From: Lates calcarifer
Lineage: Eukaryota > Chordata > Actinopteri > Centropomidae
Assembly: GCF_001640805.2 (NCBI RefSeq)
Contig: NC_066856.1
Coordinates: 2,675,937 to 2,739,936 of the forward strand
DNA length: 64,000 bases
Direction: 5' to 3'
The position numbers and the translations under genes are program-made. Position 1 is the first letter of the stretch. Each line of letters opens with the position of its first letter. The notes beneath the pieces were generated by a model. That model was not told the DNA's origin. It made no database searches and worked only from the letters and a program-made list of their open reading frames with translations. Of the stretch, positions 60,371 through 64,000 are shown one piece after another.

Positions 60371-63300
60371 CTTTTGGCCTTTTTGCTCTCAAGCTGACAA
60401 AAGAGAGAGACAAGAAACATCTTGGGGATTTAATTACCATCAAGCTGCATGGCTGTTTCAGCTACTTGCATGCCATGCTTTCAAGAAATGCCTTCAGTTT
60501 CAGTCAACAAGAAAAGAATATAAGTCTTGCTGGAGCCCTGGTTGCTGGACTAATTTTCTGCTGTCACTCAAATCATTCAGTGCAGTGTTGTCCATTTGAC
60601 CACATGGTTGGGGCCACCTCAAGAAGACAAATGACAACCTGTGACCATGACAGTAACATTGACATTGTATTTACATTTTGTGCTACCCCCAACTTGCTAA
60701 GATCAACTTGCAATTGCTAAAATCTGGGAAAACAGCAACTTTGCCAAGTCCAACAGGGCGAGAAACAAAGTGTTCAGGGGATCACAGAGGTTGTAAACAA
60801 GCTAATAGTTTAGGCAGATTATCTAAAGAACCTTATTTTGTGATTAAAACCAAGGTTGGTACGCCCAATCTCCTTGGTAATAATAGGAACATTCAACCAA
60901 GACACTGGTTTGTAAATAGTGATTAATGTTTTAGACAGTTTGGTAAATCTTTTTATGTATGCCTTTTCTTTCTGTTCCAAATAAGTTGACTTACCTCAGG
61001 GTTTGTTTAAAACCTGTCTGAACATCTGACTGCTTGTGTTTCTTGTCCCTGTCTGACTTCTTTTTAGCAATGCTGCTGTGAACCCAGATCACTTTGGTAT
61101 TATTAGCAATAGGACCAAAACTACAAAAAACTTAAAACTGAGGACAGACTTTCTCTGTAACATCAGGTGTCTGGCTGGTTTGCTTGAATAATACCACTAC
61201 ATGAGCAACACTGACTCATAGACCCCTTTTTTGTCTTTTCATAAACTCTCTGATGTTCAAGGAACTTAAAACTTTCATCTCAGTGTTTTAACAGTACTAT
61301 TTTAGGTCATGTTTGTAATGATGAATATGTAAATGTTCAGTGTTTACTCTGATAATGCTTATGTGGTTCCATAGATGGTGGTGGGAAATCCACAGAGGAC
61401 CGGGAGTAACCCCATTAGCACACTGCTGTATAACCATGCTCAGGCCCAGGGGAGGTCATTATGAAGGAGCTGTTTGCTATCTTCATATCTGTAATTAACA
61501 TATGCAATGCTGATTACCTCTTTCAGCATTTAACCTAGATCTATATTTCAACCAGTCTATAACATGAAAAAACCAAGAAACCCAGAAACAAACAAAAGAA
61601 TTTATAATGGTGTTGAAACGTCACCTACATTCCACAGACGCCAGGTTTAGTCAACAGGTTGGAGGCTTTTTTCCCCCCTTTTTATGGGATCCGGTTCCTG
61701 TTTAGGAGTGTTGTGACTGTTTAGAGGTGGTGTGTTTGGGTTTGAATGGCAGGAAAATGTGACAGGAACCAGCGTGGGATTGTGTGGTATCCCAATGGTA
61801 TCCCACATTTCCATGAGAGCTCTATGTGACGACCAGCTGCAGAATTCAGTTTACATTTGATGGCTCCATATTTACACGTGAAGACAGCATGAATAAAGAA
61901 CAATTCAGTCCCAGGGTTCTGCCTCTGTTTTCATTTCCCCGCCATGCAGAAAGAGAATGAAAGGAAAAGGGGAAAGGAAAAAAAAAAAAGTGAGAGAAAT
62001 TACAGCAAACAGAGGAATGTTTGATATACACTTGGACTGTGAAGGTAGAGTGTAAAGCCAAATGTGTGTGTGTTTGTGATAAAACAGGTACAAGTCTTTC
62101 ATCTGAAGGAAAATACAGGCAGAAGGGCTGATCTTCTGGTGCAGTCACTCTGTTTCTCTGTTTTTTGTGCTGAAGAACCACAAACAACAATTTCTCCCAG
62201 TTCCCTTCAGCTACCTCATTTGTCTCCATTCTTTGATAACATCATTTTGTTGGGAGACAGTCACTTTGATTTGCATTCTTTTGAAAAACACATGAATTCA
62301 TTGGAGGGAACAGGTGGGGAACTGGTCGTCTCTGTTTGTGGATTGCCTTGAGTCAATTCCCAGCCAGTGTTTAATTCAGCTATTGGGAGACAATGGGCGA
62401 ATGTTCAAACACATGCCAGCTTCGCTTATCAGGGCACTGCCTCATCCTTCGATATGTCAGTCTCTTGCCAAGTGGTTCACAGACTGGTGAGTACACACAA
62501 GTTTGATTTCATGGGCTGCTAGCCGAACTTCTAAATAGACAGGCAGCAGCATTCTCTGCCCTAGTTTGTTCAATCATATCATTAGATAGACAATACAAGT
62601 CCCAGCTGATGTTTCTCGTTGCATATTTACTGCAGTGATGAGTACAGTCATATTTGCAGATTCAGCTTTATGTGCTGGTGGCTACCAGTTAGACAGAGCT
62701 CTGTAAAAAAAGGAAAACAATTCTTGACGGGATGTAAATTCATCCAAGAGAAATAGTGTTAAAATTTCCTCTTGAGCAAAGTTGCAGCAGGGGTTCAATT
62801 CCTGTATTAATTTGAATCACCATATGTGAATGACTTTCAAGGTCTTCTAGACTCAAAATTGCTGAAAATTCAAACCCACAAACCTTTATTTTTGTAAGAT
62901 GTTTGTCAAGTCAGGAATTCAAGGTGACACTGAGATGTTAACACAAAACATGTAGCAGTATTACTGCTTGAATAGGACCAAGGTCTTGAGGCATATTGAT
63001 AAATGCAGGTGCTACACTATATTGAATCAAAAGTCAATCAGTTTCAAGGCCATTTGTTATTTTTCTTGTAATGACCAAAAATACAGACTGACCAATAAAT
63101 ACTGCACTAATCTTAGTTTTCCATGGACACAGCTTAGCCTACTTACAGGCCAACCAGGTTTAACCTGAGGTGGTTTTCTCTCTCAAATCAAACCTCTATC
63201 TTGTGCTAATATGATTCTCATCACATATATGGCTGTGCAGGTGATTAGATCTCACCATGTTTGGGCCTCATTACTTTAGCCTGTGACTGAACCTCTGTGG

Positions 63301-63430
63301 TTTGTTCTGTTTGTGCTTTCACCTACCAGCTATTAATGTTCACTAATTGCTGTCACAGCTGTATCAGAACTGTTCTCGATGTGTTGTCGATGATGTGTTA
63401 AAGTTCTGCTAATGTAGACCAAAGATCTCC
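60371..63430. other. Unannotated non-coding stretch
   Basis: An A12 run lies at 61978-61989. No gene, tRNA or known repeat is supported. Overlapping frames at 61721-62351 lack domains. The word GGGGTTCAATTCCT at 62790-62803 resembles a tRNA B box, but no A box or cloverleaf is present. Confidence 0.45.
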
Positions 63431-63446
63431 TGCTGCTGCTGCTGCT
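63431..63446. repeat. Short (TGC)n trinucleotide repeat
   Basis: Five TGC units, not in any recognised coding frame. Confidence 0.9.
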
Positions 63447-64000
63447 TTATATTAAAAGCTTTCCCCTTTTGGGAGGGTTTTATTGTGAAGCACCTATAGA
63501 AAATACAGTGTTGCTTTGTTGAAATGCAATTATTCAACTAAAAATTGGTCTGCACACAAGTTAAAGTCATATTCTGAGCTAACTGGGCAATAGTACAAGC
63601 AGAAACAGAAGCAATTAACTTTAACATGAAGAGAAGCAGACAGTAAATAATTCCTTTACCGTAACATGTCGGTGGACCATTTCCATTCCAGCATGACTTG
63701 AATGGTTATGGTTGCTAAGCTTAGTGTGACTATCCCCACCCCTATCAAAAAATATAATTAATGTGATTTTTTTATTAGACAAAGCTTTGTTTTTACTTTA
63801 TAACACCACATGCAGGTCAAGCAGAGCAGGTTGTAATGACCTTTGGCAGGGGAAAGGTTGTCTAACATGCTGTGCACAGACTAATACAGCTGCCCTCAGC
63901 TGGTCAGTAAGTGATGGTCTTCATAAACAAATCTGGCTGCTTTAGCTATCTTTATTATCCATTCACATAGCGTGCAATTGTGATGGCAAGTAGAATGTGA
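63447..64000. other. Unannotated non-coding stretch
   Basis: Nothing recognisable to the end of the window. Confidence 0.5.

Noticed and set aside
60064..60720. Longest open reading frame (218 codons, plus strand)
   Set aside because: It runs through a poly-T/(GT)n tract giving poly-Phe and Cys-Val runs, and the remainder matches no domain I know.
62790..62803. tRNA B-box-like word GGGGTTCAATTCCT
   Set aside because: No A box at the right distance and no cloverleaf; not a tRNA or a tRNA-derived SINE that I can show.

Overview
The window reads as nuclear DNA from a ray-finned fish, most likely a spiny-rayed (percomorph) teleost. It is AT-rich with scattered CpG, (GT)n/(CA)n microsatellites and homopolymer runs. 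Several interspersed repeats match families I know from percomorph genomes. The taxonomic call rests on remembered repeat families and not on any gene, so it is an inference.

I found no protein-coding gene, exon, rRNA, tRNA, CRISPR array or prokaryote-type operon that I can support. Open reading frames are short, and the longest (about 218 codons, 60064-60720) runs through a poly-T/(GT)n tract and matches no family I recognise. The window is best described as intergenic or intronic. A gene-desert setting with regulatory DNA is plausible but unproven.

Mobile and repeat content: (i) a hAT-type non-autonomous element at 23854-24549 with matching terminal inverted repeats and a 7/8-matching 8-bp target-site duplication, plus a truncated opposite-orientation relative at 7121-7440; (ii) a second hAT-like miniature element at 44782-45119 and an internally deleted relative at 53698-53912; (iii) four copies of three widespread percomorph repeats of uncertain class (3202-3612, 53375-53652, 34968-35230, 44490-44700); (iv) the 3' end of an L2/CR1/Rex-like LINE ending near 42530. 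The strip 41.9-45.1 kb and the strip 53.4-53.9 kb are repeat clusters. Simple repeats are listed separately.

Local duplications: a 98-bp block occurs twice in direct orientation on either side of the intact hAT element (23584-23681 and 25000-25097, 90/98 identical). A 41-bp block is repeated exactly 2.1 kb apart (25894-25934 and 28039-28079). No transposon family explains either, and they are the most interesting structures here.

Candidate regulatory DNA: several repeat-free blocks contain clustered or palindromic transcription-factor-like motifs (6.27, 8.58, 14.43, 27.3, 28.5, 29.4, 30.6-30.9, 37.17, 39.42 and 46.7 kb). These are low-confidence calls because conservation cannot be measured from one sequence. 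I found no previously undescribed multi-gene system.
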